Shown here one piece after another: positions 52,201 to 56,709 of a DNA stretch of 64,000 nt. Below the pieces are notes generated by a model that made no database searches, was not told the DNA's origin, and saw nothing but the letters and a program-made list of their open reading frames with translations. The stretch spans positions 171,920,394-171,984,393 of the forward strand of contig CP136069.1 in NCBI GenBank assembly GCA_032622095.1, given 5' to 3'. Numbering within the stretch: position 1 is the first letter of the stretch; each line of letters opens with the position of its first letter. Both the position numbers and the translations under genes were made by a program. This stretch comes from Siphonodentalium dalli. Its lineage: Eukaryota > Mollusca > Scaphopoda > Gadilida > Siphonodentaliidae.

Positions 52201-54232
52201 TGCATTATACTTTCAGTTCCGGGTAGTTGCTTAGAAACCGTTACCAGGGAGTGATCGTGTGGCAAAGTATACCGTTCTAAAAAAAATACACAGTGGCCCA
52301 TGGGACTATACCTGTAAAATTTCAGACCTGTAGCACCATTTGAACATACCGGTAACCATCAGCATGTGCATGCCAAATTGGGGCATAATACAATTGGATT
52401 CACAGGGCAATGGTATCATTCGATCATTTGGGGTATTTGCTTAGCAACCGTTGCTACCCTTAAATACAAGTTAGGATCTGACTTCTGGCCAGAGATATCT
52501 CAAATTTCACAATAGGGTGTTGACTGCATCAAAAACACCATTTCCTTGGGCTGAATTACGACCGTAAAAGCTATAATTGTATTTTACTTTCAATATCGGG
52601 TAGATGCCTAGCAACCGTTACCAGGGAGTGACCACGTGGCAATGTAACCAGATCATAAAATAATCAGTGGTCCATGGGGAACATACATCTAAAGTTTCAG
52701 AAATGTGACACCACTTGAACACATAAACAACACCATACATCTAAACACTGGCCACAATATAAAAAATACCACTGGGAGCCCAGGGTCAGGGTGTCGATCG
52801 TTGTGGGGAGCCAGGGTTCAAAGGGTTAAGAGCAAGTAATGTAATACGCTTAAGTGTAAATGGATTGCGCTTAAGCGAAATTAGCTAATAAATGTGAAAA
52901 AGGCCTCCCATAGTATCGCAATGTTTCTTAACCGTTTACCCAACAAACCGGCCAAAACCGGCCAAATAAAGCTTCAACAGCCTAAAATATCTTCGGTCTG
53001 TCTCAATAGAACCATACAAATATGGATATCATTGGAACCGGCTCCTTGACCACATTGTGATAGTTACAGTTATGCCCTGTGCCAATGCATTCTCTTATAT
53101 ATGCGAGTCGACCATAGGTCGCCTCGCATATATAAGAGAATGCATTGGCCTAAAAACAAACCTTTTTTTAACACTTTTTACCATTTTTTCTTACATTCTT
53201 TAACAATTTTATAATTTTTAATGTATTAAGCCAATGCATTCTCTTATATATGCGAGGCGACCTATGGTCGACTCGCATATATAAGAGAATGCATTGGCAC
53301 AGGGCCCTTCTGTTGGGTAAAGGGTTAACACAAGAGCTGTGTGGTTTGTACTCTGTAGTCAATAGAACAATGGGAATGCAGCTGATGGAAAATATTCGAT
53401 AAGATTTGAATCAGGGAAGCCGATTTCGATTTTGAATCAGATGAAAGATTCCGAATTGCATTGAATCGCAGGGCACTACCATGTAGAGAGAATGGTAGTG
53501 TCACTAGGGTGGTGCATTGCTGATTGGTTTTAGTTATGGTTGCATTGAAATAATGACTGGTGCTCTCAGACAACTTTCTGAGACTTTTTAACCATTTCTG
53601 TACTAAACTCAGTTATAAATATGCATCGGAATGATCTATTATTCATTTGGAGGGATATTCAGGTGCCACTAATTTAGTTCTGATAGGCGCTACTGACGTG
53701 GAATCCCGTGGTTGGGAATTGAAAATTCTCAGACCCACTATTTTATATGTGGGTATGCAGTTTACGCTAGAATTAACTCTCTGCAATGGTGTCATGCCCT
53801 GTGGGCTGTGAAGTAAATGGTGTAAGGCATATTGAAACCAATTTACCGTTTAATGCACTAGAAATTCAAAATGATTATTATGCCATCACACAATAATATA
53901 ATTATTATAGACATGCCATGTTCACATGCAGTTATTTATTTATTATTGTTTTATTATGCACTGTATTCTTAGCATACTGCCTTTATTGGTGTTTATATAA
54001 ATAAATCTTATCTTATAAATGGATAAATTTTTTATATTTATATTATTATTATTATAGCTGAATCTCGGCTAAAAAATTTAAGAAGTATGTTGTGTTTTTA
54101 CAGGATTCTGCTGCTAAATATCTACCCAGACAAAGATCCAGATCAGAGTGTGATGATATAATTATGAAGCTACGCCATAGCTTAATTATCGGAAACCCTG
54201 GTATATCTCCGAGGCCGTACTACTCTCAATAA
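10163..54232 (+). CDS. Divergent protein kinase-like gene, 10 coding exons (spliced model, 453 aa)
   Basis: Exons: 10163-10274, 13289-13343, 23146-23279, 28731-28873, 31494-31629, 31932-32087, 38031-38257, 40040-40187, 50623-50744, 54104-54232. Splice phases agree at every junction and the total is 1362 nt. Seen in the protein: glycine-rich loop at residues 119-128 (LGKGVNGDIV), ATP-binding Lys147 (ALKT), alphaC Glu158 (ENE), hinge MEIL 188-191, catalytic loop HNDLHSGN 241-248 (Asp243, Asn248), DFG 261-263 and the likely alphaF Asp283. Only about 20 residues separate DFG from alphaF and no APE motif is present, so the activation segment is unusually short. The Lys, Glu, Asp, Asn and DFG residues are all kept, so catalysis is plausible. 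The N-terminal ~100 residues are helical and charged; the C-terminal ~130 are unrecognised. I cannot place it in a kinase subfamily. The start could be Met1 (10163) or Met4 (10172, better context). Confidence 0.8.
10317..10535. repeat. Possible MITE sharing 30 bp with the Academ-type element
   Basis: 'gggaccatctc' near the left and 'gagatggtccc' near the right form an inverted pair. The centre (10395-10424) is identical over 30 bp to 42149-42178 inside the Academ-type element (contains 'gagccatggattagtgc'). Confidence 0.45.
11254..11650 (+). mobile_element. LINE 3'-end fragment (reverse-transcriptase C terminus)
   Basis: The plus strand reads LAPSYLSDLIQRYQPVRPLR, later GDRAFSVAGPKLWNLLPDHL and a stop at 11537. 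This matches the C-terminal signature (GDRAFS...A...LWN.LP) of CR1/L2-like LINEs. A short tail and 'ttattattatta' follow. It is inserted in a repeat carrying 'catgactaaatccttt'. Confidence 0.75.
12240..12691. mobile_element. TTAA MITE with palindromic module
   Basis: TTAA at both ends with inverted repeat CCCTTTCAGTGCCA. It contains one copy of the hairpin 'gcattctcttatatatgcga' paired with its inverse (about 12285-12360). Confidence 0.8.
12987..13242. mobile_element. TTAA MITE with two palindromic modules
   Basis: The left end is TTAACCTTTTCATGAC; the right end 'gtcatggaaggataa' is degraded. Two consecutive hairpins of the 'ctcttatatatgcgag' type lie at 13043-13107 and 13126-13195. It ends 46 bp before exon 2 of the kinase gene. 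Confidence 0.75.
13289..13343 (+). CDS. Kinase gene exon 2 (55 nt)
   Basis: This small exon was found because exons 1 and 3 do not join in phase. It has an acceptor tttttctgattttag, a donor tgtt|gtaagt and a length of 55 nt, which converts phase 1 to phase 2 as needed. It encodes VKLTVDQNERLSVQDTDM with split codons at both ends. It lies just downstream of a TTAA-type MITE. A short exon supported by splice signals and phase only is the least secure kind, but both signals are near consensus. Confidence 0.6.
14962..16200. mobile_element. Possible 1.24-kb TIR element with GCC-rich interior
   Basis: Outer pair: 'gtgaaccaccgatcgatcta' (14962) and the inverse of 'agttcaatcggtggttcac' (to 16200). 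A second inverted pair lies inside: 'ccaatcggtagagcccgaag' (about 14997) against 'cttcggggtctaccaatcgg' (about 15870). The interior has repeated 'agccgccgccagccatat' and 'gagccggct' motifs. No coding frame and no clear target duplication. Confidence 0.5.
16566..22780. mobile_element. 6.2-kb fold-back element with ~1.5-kb inverted repeats made of tandem units
   Basis: The ends TAGAGGAGCGGCC (16566) and GGCCGCTCCTCTA (to 22780) are perfect, and CTT flanks both sides (16563-16565, 22781-22783). The inverted repeats run to about 18.1 kb on the left and start near 21.25 kb on the right; the outer ~500 bp are well conserved. Inside each arm are three diverged tandem units of about 350-360 bp (around 17095, 17450 and 17810; mirrored at about 22250, 21900 and 21540), marked by 'caatgtcataaaat' and 'caagatggcgtccaatatgg'. 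The centre shows no convincing coding sequence and holds a later hAT MITE at 20814-21038. Non-autonomous; superfamily uncertain. It sits in intron 2 of the kinase gene. Confidence 0.8.
20814..21038. mobile_element. Double-hairpin hAT MITE, copy 1
   Basis: TIRs start CAAGCCTTGAAATAGGG; TTCATATG flanks both ends as an 8-bp duplication. The interior repeats the arm 'tgaggtccccagaggg' four times in alternating orientation, so it folds into two hairpins inside one stem. It is inserted in the centre of the 6.2-kb fold-back element and is therefore younger. Confidence 0.85.
23146..23279 (+). CDS. Kinase gene exon 3
   Basis: The acceptor is taatattttttcag and the donor is caaag|gtgtca, which is weak. 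The frame gives residues 57-100, a polar helical region (LNLIQHLKQTKENK) before the kinase domain. It ends in phase 1. A five-unit tandem repeat begins at the donor, and each unit carries its own 'aaag|gt'-like site; reading through into the repeat meets a stop after 13 further codons. Confidence 0.65.
23281..23523. repeat. Five tandem units of ~47-52 bp at the exon 3 donor
   Basis: Unit marker 'ccaaacaaaggttagccaaa'. Each contains a potential donor 'aaag|gt', the best being 'caaag|gtaagg' in the fourth unit. Confidence 0.75.
23539..23796. mobile_element. TTAA MITE with two palindromic modules
   Basis: Same family as the copy at 13.0 kb (shared 'agctgcgctgatgcagcatt' and 'gtaaatattgttaggccaat'). 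The right end is 'gtcatgtaagggttaa'; the left end is degraded. Confidence 0.75.
23827..26493. mobile_element. hAT-like non-autonomous element (outer) with perfect 8-bp target duplication
   Basis: The ends are CAGCCCTGGGAATTA and its inverse. The 8 bases CCACCAAG flank both ends (23819-23826 and 26494-26501), which is the hAT pattern: CAG ends and an 8-bp duplication. Without the nested element (23893-26108) it is about 440 bp, with repeated GCCTAGGCAA motifs near both ends, and has no coding sequence. Confidence 0.85.
23893..26108. mobile_element. Nested hAT-like element inside the outer one
   Basis: The ends are TAGTGTTCAAACGA and its inverse. GATTTTAC flanks both ends (23885-23892 and 26109-26116), a perfect 8-bp duplication. 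The sub-terminal sequence on both sides is rich in 'gtcgactagtcg'. The 2.2-kb interior has no transposase-like frame, so it is non-autonomous or has acquired foreign sequence. The middle, about 24.6-25.9 kb, is richer in CpG than its surroundings and holds GCGCATGCGC at 25193-25203, which resembles an NRF-1 site. Confidence 0.8.
26511..26690. mobile_element. Relative of the double-hairpin hAT MITE, divergent copy
   Basis: Shares 'gtctgtcatttgcagaatga' and one hairpin with the full copies, then continues into a different segment ('caactgctatgggagaccta', 'gattgaagttcccc'). That segment also occurs at 50.39-50.45 kb and around 57.75/57.99 kb, so it belongs to a longer subfamily. Confidence 0.6.
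26690..27010. repeat. Purine-rich low-complexity stretch
   Basis: Repeats of 'attgaaattgaaagattgaa' and 'gttagaattgga'. Confidence 0.6.
27176..27490. repeat. Mollusc-type repeat starting with a CCCCCCAC hairpin
   Basis: 'accccccacaacgaa' pairs with 'gttgtggggggt', followed by 'cctgtgcacctgcgattatg' twice. A related fragment is at 22.96-23.0 kb. From 27490 to 28720 nothing is recognisable apart from general similarity to this repeat. Confidence 0.55.
28731..28873 (+). CDS. Kinase gene exon 4: glycine loop and ATP-binding Lys
   Basis: It encodes IFGRYKEGEAFEKTKKT, then the nucleotide-binding loop LGKGVNGDIVVV, and ends at the strand carrying Lys147 (HALKT) with donor act|gtgagt in phase 0. 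The most canonical acceptor (gttttag, ending 28723) would start the exon in phase 0, which does not match exon 3. The second AG, ending at 28730, starts in phase 1 and matches. Either the second AG is used or a short exon is missing between 23.28 and 28.72 kb. Confidence 0.75.
28902..30250. repeat. TTAA MITE whose right end expanded into ~17 tandem 68-bp units
   Basis: The left end TTAACCATTTCTATACTAAA (28902) and a hairpin around 29049-29108 ('ataataagttcaacaa' and inverse) look like one MITE. From 29089 to 30250 the right terminal segment (aacttattatctgaacattt ... gaaagggtta) repeats about 17 times with very few changes. Each unit ends with the inverted terminal sequence tttagtatagaaagggttaa. 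In intron 4 of the kinase gene. Confidence 0.85.
30251..31020. other. Unassigned intronic stretch
   Basis: A 133-codon open frame (30294-30695) has no recognised motif or splice context and runs into a MITE half copy, so I do not call it coding. 'aaacaccaccacatga' occurs twice (30641, 30775). Confidence 0.4.
30693..30765. mobile_element. Half copy of the TA-flanked fold-back MITE
   Basis: Contains only one arm: 'gagctttccgatgaatggca' through 'acccataattg'. Confidence 0.6.
31494..31629 (+). CDS. Kinase gene exon 5: alphaC helix and hinge
   Basis: The acceptor is tcattttctccag and the donor is gatg|gtatgt; the exon is entered in phase 0 and left in phase 1. It encodes residues 149-193, including the alphaC-type WENEIRCW with Glu158, the beta4/beta5 strands (PKLYVFRIEDNKVHLHMEIL) and the hinge. 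Confidence 0.8.
31932..32087 (+). CDS. Kinase gene exon 6: alphaD/alphaE and catalytic HND
   Basis: The acceptor is gatgttttctag and the donor is cata|gtgagt; the exon is phase 1 at both ends. It encodes residues 195-245, ending in the alphaE helix and WTHNDLH. Asp243 is the catalytic base position. HND replaces the usual HRD, so this would not be a typical RD kinase. Confidence 0.85.
32322..33940. other. Unassigned intronic stretch with a repeated GATTCGATTCGAT motif
   Basis: 'attcgagattcgattcgat' occurs at about 32590 and 33616 in the same orientation, about 1.03 kb apart. The sequences around the two are otherwise different. A C run is at 32311-32322 and a G run at 33911-33919. Confidence 0.4.
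33941..34105. repeat. CCTTGAA heptad-like repeat
   Basis: At least ten occurrences of 'ccttgaa' variants after 'catggttcccgtgg'. This start resembles the ends of some hAT elements, but no right end is visible. Confidence 0.55.
34106..36064. other. Unassigned intronic stretch with a long G run
   Basis: A run of about 26 G at 34784-34809. No coding or repeat structure is recognised otherwise. Confidence 0.4.
36065..36530. repeat. Tandem repeat, ~194-bp period, about 2.4 copies
   Basis: Marker 'gagatgtgcaacatgtatat' at about 36072, 36265 and 36459, each followed by 'gatgacggaaaaattatttt'. Confidence 0.75.
37631..37892. mobile_element. TTAA MITE with two palindromic modules
   Basis: Same family (start 'cactcttccatgac', end 'gtcatggatgggttaa'), with two hairpins of the 'ctcttatatatgcgag' type. 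In the intron before exon 7 of the kinase gene. Confidence 0.75.
38031..38257 (+). CDS. Kinase gene exon 7: catalytic Asn, DFG and alphaF
   Basis: The acceptor is cttatatctttacag and the donor is ggag|gtaagc. The split codon with exon 6 restores Ser246, giving HNDLHSGNVMI. The exon then has strand KVKIIDFGMTK with DFG at 261-263, a short segment without APE, and FVKDLQNVIRIF with Asp283 at the alphaF position. It ends in phase 0. Confidence 0.85.
38340..39900. repeat. Mollusc-type tandem repeat block
   Basis: Begins 'atgcccgacccccgtaggtg', then TCCGTCCGTCCG, then many diverged units around 'ccagagttacggcccttg' and 'tgtaacttgggcat'. Similar single units are at 33.78-33.93 and 37.19-37.50 kb. 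Confidence 0.6.
40040..40187 (+). CDS. Kinase gene exon 8
   Basis: The acceptor is tgtcatttcag and the donor is tatg|gtaaga; phase 0 to 1. It encodes residues 322-370 of the C-lobe or beyond (LSKDDRKELFCLLDSAL is helical). The Academ-type transposon lies in the following intron, on the same strand. Confidence 0.75.
40200..41279. repeat. Diverged mollusc-type repeats up to the transposon
   Basis: Units with 'gttgtcacataactt' and, from 40.85 kb, 'tccatccgtccatgtgtcag' and 'tctcaaccat.ggttat.gg'. No coding content seen. Confidence 0.5.
41280..41417. repeat. Left terminal inverted repeat of the Academ-type element
   Basis: The first 18 bp match the right end perfectly. After a divergent stretch, 'aaatcccggaaagttgat' and the block at 41383-41417 match the reverse complement of the right end with few changes. 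Confidence 0.85.
42455..42625 (+). pseudogene. N-terminal zinc-module piece of the transposase, cut by an in-frame TAA
   Basis: The frame opens at ATG 42455 with CCKC, runs 56 codons to HRDC, and meets TAA at 42623-42625. The following codons read KNYTRPST and join the 1371-residue frame without a shift (exactly 20 codons before its Met at 42686). HRDC-stop-KNYT parallels HHDC-HQNF in the second module of the downstream frame, so the stop replaces one residue just after a zinc-binding Cys. A TGA at 42362 closes the frame upstream. The stop could be a mutation, a sequencing error, or bypassed by starting at the downstream ATG. Confidence 0.75.
42686..46801 (+). CDS. Academ-like transposase with XPG/FEN-like nuclease and CXC domain (1371 aa)
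   Basis: Intronless frame. From its N terminus: a zinc-binding module (Cys25/Cys28, Cys62/Cys65, HHDC 91-94); a long transposase-like core with FDNADCNMRTIDG (356-369), TFDQPLY (523-529), LGGFHMLMSYLGAVG (549-563) and GGLTRGRGI (778-786), where Asp358/361/368 and Asp525 are candidate catalytic acids; a PIN/XPG-like nuclease (about 985-1205) with VIDGG (Asp993), VFDGYE (Asp1033), ADADVLI (Asp1104/1106), GTDTDLLA (Asp1130/1132) and the helix-hairpin-like GCDTTSALFRLGKKK (Asp1185); and a C-terminal CXC domain (1335-1355, CGC..C..C.C....C). The intact length suggests recent activity. The same frame continues upstream through one TAA to an ATG at 42455, so Met1 here is probably not the original start. 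Confidence 0.85.
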   Translation: MINMIPCKLLKLRSDQPAFDFKIHCLLCGQEADKQLNIPSERRRQVHEVVTLSFIDSIRIWCRKCNDEWGEIVLTRIEHAIDLVAEEGRYHHDCHQNFTSKTYETHSRGRPLTNKKSLAFNELCTFMENSNECQFSLSELAETFETYLGDEVGYTIRYLKVKLMEHFGSRISITNLRSLKNVVTFRESSDRILYDSWYTSKCSTETDERMRIVKKAAAIVRDDIRSTIYNCDVYPKPDSLSVSTELLPDTLQAFLQGVIAPPQRRAKDEIASQSNQRRVTSIAHSVISACRPRSFVSPLLLSIAVYIHRKYASREIIDILNGLMFSSSYREVQQYISSIMLHKGPSPRLAKFTQFVFDNADCNMRTIDGNNTFHSMGGIACITPAGSPKEVSIKRLTGNLGNVGSGEFGYIPLKSYNRPTQSGLDLIVMKDLLHLGESVPKTLKHAESVDSLWSLSYVLGVPSCPSWAGYMHVVTKEEHYETSDIEILPFINFDPSNVSTIYTALMFAQTECEKQGLNVCPVTFDQPLYIKAVEIVTSSDELTKVFVRLGGFHMLMSYLGAVGSIMAGSGLDELWATVYAGGSIHHMISGHAYSRAVRAHLLTKVAMTRLLFEESRVLDNVDCATLKATCGDLVAGNCTTAKAVIQTDVISLLDLLDGLLRDAADGRTGQLWAQYLKQISLLQLFLRAERTGDWALHMYCVRLMIPIYHAGGHFAYAKCAHLYLQQMEDLPRTMPVDDFKAFTEKGFFTIRRSDKFWDGIYSDQTIEQCLMRMFKIPGGLTRGRGIKESTIAKWVHALPLCLPICNALENFVQVHTGHSDQHRDLCKSAQANDISDINKFLNWLRVHSPFGNGDPLQLVSLSSGIVADKSVNCDQVVTVGNVCVSKVVGKAFSNIKLRRANTVKSIASMANSIKVRGDEVVIDPTILFSRITCVIQSQSEMEAYLKYELAPKPPALFDSGGMRKTQKSVFGKLLKSYATERKDLPGSPVFVIDGGFLLRAVVWPKHSSYGDICTSYSNYIMKHFGSNAIAVFDGYECDMSTKGVEQARRAKGRYSADINISLDLPVTTSQSHFLANSRNKTQLIRLLMQEFSHIGVQSKQANADADVLIAEVALDLAQKDKTNVVVLGTDTDLLAILTSRYHSDWNIYMMFSVAPKVLFSVGEISIKLGKSKGNVLLAHAISGCDTTSALFRLGKKKVFKMMVSEIAGDLQNYIDSFTAHDSTNKEIASSGERIIMVLYGARKFAYVDHYRYVAYKRYVAKTKLSKCIQLASLPPTSCAAHQHAFQAYLQIQEWLGYSLSPTDWGWSMTNGVLRPTATTQPFAPENLLNLVSKRCGCKKAGLSCSGLCRCNLDSCSNHRLTDPTGTSEIDE
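47425..47553. repeat. Right terminal inverted repeat of the Academ-type element
   Basis: The reverse complement of 47425-47460 matches 41383-41417, and 47536-47553 matches the left end perfectly. A small hairpin ('aatccctgaaa'...'tttcagggatt') lies between them. Confidence 0.85.
47623..47877. mobile_element. Double-hairpin hAT MITE, copy 2
   Basis: Same TIRs as copy 1, with GATATCTT flanking both ends. The four internal arms are nearly perfect, with 'gctagcccgctatgcggg' at the inner hairpin tip. It lies 70 bp outside the right end of the Academ-type element. Confidence 0.88.
48100..49930. repeat. Mollusc-type tandem repeat ('AGCTCACCTGAGACGAA' block)
   Basis: Leader 'tccgtccatccgtccgtccg', then roughly eight diverged ~180-bp units around 'cagatttgttcaaatgaggt', 'cactgggtcaaat' and 'agccagggacataact'. 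Interrupted by A-rich sequence. A shorter copy is at 62290-62520. Confidence 0.65.
48473..48600. repeat. Tandem ~45-bp units
   Basis: Three copies of 'ttcagattgaactcattgct' plus 'caataataaaaaaaa'. Confidence 0.75.
49890..50387. repeat. Dispersed repeat also present at 62.99-63.39 kb
   Basis: Shared blocks 'agttgtaaaatt', 'tgtttagaactac', 'cttcagagtcccagtcttct' and 'cattgactgtcttgtta' in the same order. Confidence 0.6.
50388..50576. mobile_element. Relative of the double-hairpin hAT MITE, inverted orientation
   Basis: Reverse-orientation copy of the subfamily seen at 26.5 kb, ending in 'cacactatttcaaggattgg'. It abuts the intron just before exon 9 of the kinase gene. Confidence 0.6.
50623..50744 (+). 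CDS. Kinase gene exon 9
   Basis: The acceptor is tgtttacttttcag and the donor is tctg|gttagt; phase 1 to 0. It encodes residues 372-411, MNNVLMSIERILFNEGLDEE then a polar tail. It is wedged between a hAT MITE fragment ending about 47 nt upstream and a TA-flanked fold-back MITE starting 34 nt downstream. Confidence 0.7.
50778..50990. mobile_element. TA-flanked fold-back MITE, copy 2
   Basis: Same palindrome family with ends CAGTAATGCTC and TA on both sides, starting 34 nt after exon 9 of the kinase gene. Confidence 0.8.
51248..52829. mobile_element. piggyBac-like non-autonomous element (1.58 kb)
   Basis: TTAA at both ends (51248-51251, 52826-52829) followed by the inverted repeat CCCTTTGAACCC. 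TTAA targets and CCC-starting ends are characteristic of piggyBac elements. A 5' hairpin 'actggccgcaaaagcggcc' appears twice (about 51267 and 51306). The interior has two diverged tandem units of roughly 385 bp (about 51.93-52.31 and 52.31-52.70 kb; marker 'tgcttagcaacc'). No transposase frame. The flanks are rich in CTTAAG-centred palindromes. Confidence 0.75.
52928..53328. mobile_element. TTAA MITE with two palindromic modules, different ends
   Basis: TTAA at both ends with inverted repeat CCSTTTACCCAACA. Both hairpin modules are perfect or nearly so (53091-53150 and 53233-53298). The ends differ from the 13-kb family but the modules are the same. Confidence 0.8.
53588..53700. mobile_element. 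Partial copy of the MITE that seeded the 29-kb array
   Basis: Starts TTAACCATTTCTGTACTAAA and shares 'tctattattcatttggaggg' with 28.96 kb. No right end found. Confidence 0.55.
53700..54100. other. Intronic stretch before exon 10, unassigned
   Basis: A/T-rich, with short runs such as 'tattattattattatt' near 54040. No coding content. Confidence 0.4.
54104..54232 (+). CDS. Kinase gene exon 10 (last coding exon)
   Basis: The acceptor is gttgtgtttttacag. The frame gives 42 residues, basic/serine-rich at first (YLPRQRSRSE), then stops at TAA 54230. An AATAAA (54228-54233) overlaps the stop codon. The last ~15 codons lie in the first copy of a degenerate repeat of about 65 bp that continues into the presumed 3' untranslated region. 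Confidence 0.65.
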   Translation, partial: DSAAKYLPRQRSRSECDDIIMKLRHSLIIGNPGISPRPYYSQ

Positions 54233-54365
54233 ACATCACATCAGACACATTTTAATTATCAGATATCAATTGAATATGAGAGGCGGTACCACTCTCAAAA
54301 ATGGCACATCTTATATATCAGAAACCAAATGAATAATATCAGAGGCAGTACTAGACTCATTAAAT
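54180..54365. repeat. Degenerate ~60-68-bp tandem repeat over the stop codon of the kinase gene
   Basis: Three units with 'ttaattatc.ga.a', 'gaggc.gtac.actctca' and 'cacat'. The first encodes the predicted C terminus. Confidence 0.55.
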
Positions 54366-55565
54366 GTTGAACGCCAAAGTGAATATCACTCTTAGGCGAT
54401 CACAAATAAATACCTGTGGTGTTCTCACACAATTATATAGAGAAAATTGGATGATGGAGGGGGGCCCACAATAACAACATAATTTTCATAAATCCCGAGA
54501 TAAAACTGTAAGATGGTGTCTATTATTTGTCTATAAATGCATAATAATACCATACAGACACATTTATCTATACAGTGTCATTGACACTTTTATTTTTATG
54601 AATATGTCAATTCTGGACCATTTTCTCCCTCGTCTGAAGCTCATAAATTACCATCTTGCCTTTCAGTTGGTGCAGCACAAGTTTAATTGCCTTCATATAA
54701 AGTTATTCTATTTTTGTGATCTGTTTATATGTAAAGTACATGTCTGTGGGTGATTGTGGGTAAACTACTCTAACCAATGAGCATTGATTTCTTCTGTCTC
54801 ATCTACTTATATCTATGTTTGCGCTAGCCAATTATTTTCGTCAATTTTTTGGCCATTTCTGAATTTGTTTGACCATTTTTAAAAACATTTGCCAAATTGA
54901 TAACCGAAGATTCAAGATCATTAGGAATCCGAAACTAAATAATTAAAAAACAAAAACAGACAAAATAATAAAATAAACAATATTTAAATGAATAGCAAGA
55001 GAATAACATCCCCCCCCCCAAAAAAAACTGCTGGAGATGACGCGACGATCCTATGGAAGGCACAGGTGTACTTGCTCCATCGCTAGCAGGAACCCAAATT
55101 TTTAAATTCAATTTCATACTTAAATTGACACATAATTTTGTATATTAACTTGATCAATTTTGTCACCATTTTGGCAAATTTTTGTGCTTCTTGTTAATAA
55201 AGTATCGATCTATCAAAAAACAAAATATCTCAACTGGAACTTACTCAGGAATTAATTTTCCATAAACCCTTCATTTCAGAATTTGCCAAAAAATATAATC
55301 CTTTGCCAAAAGTAAATTTTGTGCCAGTGCGGACCTTGGAGCCAATGCTGATTGGTTAGTTGTGGTGATATATAGTATTGCTTATTTGTAACTTGTTCAT
55401 CAAGAGTGTGCAATAATAACCTATATCTATTTTTGTATAATATATAATTTTTACAATAATGTGTGCTAAGAATCTTGCCTTATTTACATTTTCTCTATCG
55501 TAGCATTAGTGCAGTCATCAACGTATTACATTGTTGTGGAGTTGTCAATTGTTGTTAAAATTCAG
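54366..55565. other. No gene seen downstream of the kinase gene
   Basis: A segment at 54405-54465 resembles 49078-49140 ('aataaatacctgtg', 'acacaattatata'). A further AATAAA is at 55196. Otherwise nothing is recognised. Confidence 0.4.
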
Positions 55566-56335
55566 TAGTATCCATGTTCAAGTATTACAGTTGAATATCC
55601 ATGTTCAAGTATTACAGTTGAATATCAATAATCAAATATTATAGTTGAATGTCCAAATTCAAATATTATAATTGAATATCCATATCCGTGTATTATAATT
55701 GAATATCCATATTCAAGTTTTATAGTTGAATGGCCATAACCAAGTATTATAGTTGATTGTCCCCACATCCGGTTGTAACTAGCAATCTGATTGGCTACAA
55801 CGCCACGTTTAAATCACCATGTCCCCCATCACCCTTGACAGCGGGGTATAAGAGAACGTGCGCCAAACATCGGGGGTATATGAGCACGTGAAACATCGGG
55901 GGTATATGAGCACGTGAAACATCGGGGGTATATGAATGACCCTTGAACTGGCAGTTTCCCCCAATCGTGACATTGCTCTCGCACGCCGAATTTGACGTCA
56001 CCTGACGCCGGGTCCTTAGGTGAGCTACTGAATTATTCTTATTGGTGTGAATTAATCGGATAACCTATGAAAAACACACTTAAATTAAGGAGACATGGTT
56101 ATTGTTGTGGGGACAAAATCGTTATCTCCGGCAACATCGTGGGGTACATGGAGATTTAATACCTGGATGTTTCTTTTTGAACCCCTCGGCTCCGCCTCGG
56201 GGTTCAAATTTGACATCCAGGTATTAAATCTCCATGTACCCCCGATGTTGCCGAAGATAACTAATAATATCCATAGTCAAGTTTTATAGTTGAATATCCA
56301 CATCCAAGAGTTATAGTTGAATCTAATGATAATAG
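55566..56335. repeat. 26-bp tandem array split by a ~500-bp insertion
   Basis: Eight units of 'ttgaatatccatattcaagt' (55566-55760) resume as two or three units at 56266-56335. The part between is inserted DNA containing a 28-bp repeat and a long hairpin. Confidence 0.7.
56119..56262. repeat. Long hairpin within the insertion
   Basis: 'gttatctccggcaacatcg' pairs with 'cgatgttgccgaagataac'. The arms continue through 'atggagatttaatacctgga', with an inner hairpin 'gaacccctcggctccgcct'. About 60-bp arms with few mismatches. Upstream, 'acatcgggggtatatgagca' repeats three times (55867-55940). Confidence 0.75.
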
Positions 56336-56709
56336 TTATATTCAGGACGTACCAAATACCAAAGAATTCAAATATGAACAATATTTCCCAATGTCAAAGA
56401 GATTACCTGTAATTTGAGTTTCTATATAAATCTCATATCTGATAATGTATGCACTGAATCTCTCCCACGTGGAAATTATTTTAAGCATATTGACTTCATA
56501 ACCATATTTCATTGTCCTGCATATTGTATCATTAGTGCAATATATGACTTCATACCCATATTTTATTGTCCTGCATAATGGACCATTAGTGCAATGGCTA
56601 TGTAATATATTGTTCAGCGTCATGAGATTTTGAATATGAAAAACAAAGTTGAGAAATGTGTTCGTTTTTCATCTCTACTGAGTTTATCTTTAATTATTAG
56701 CAACTATGT

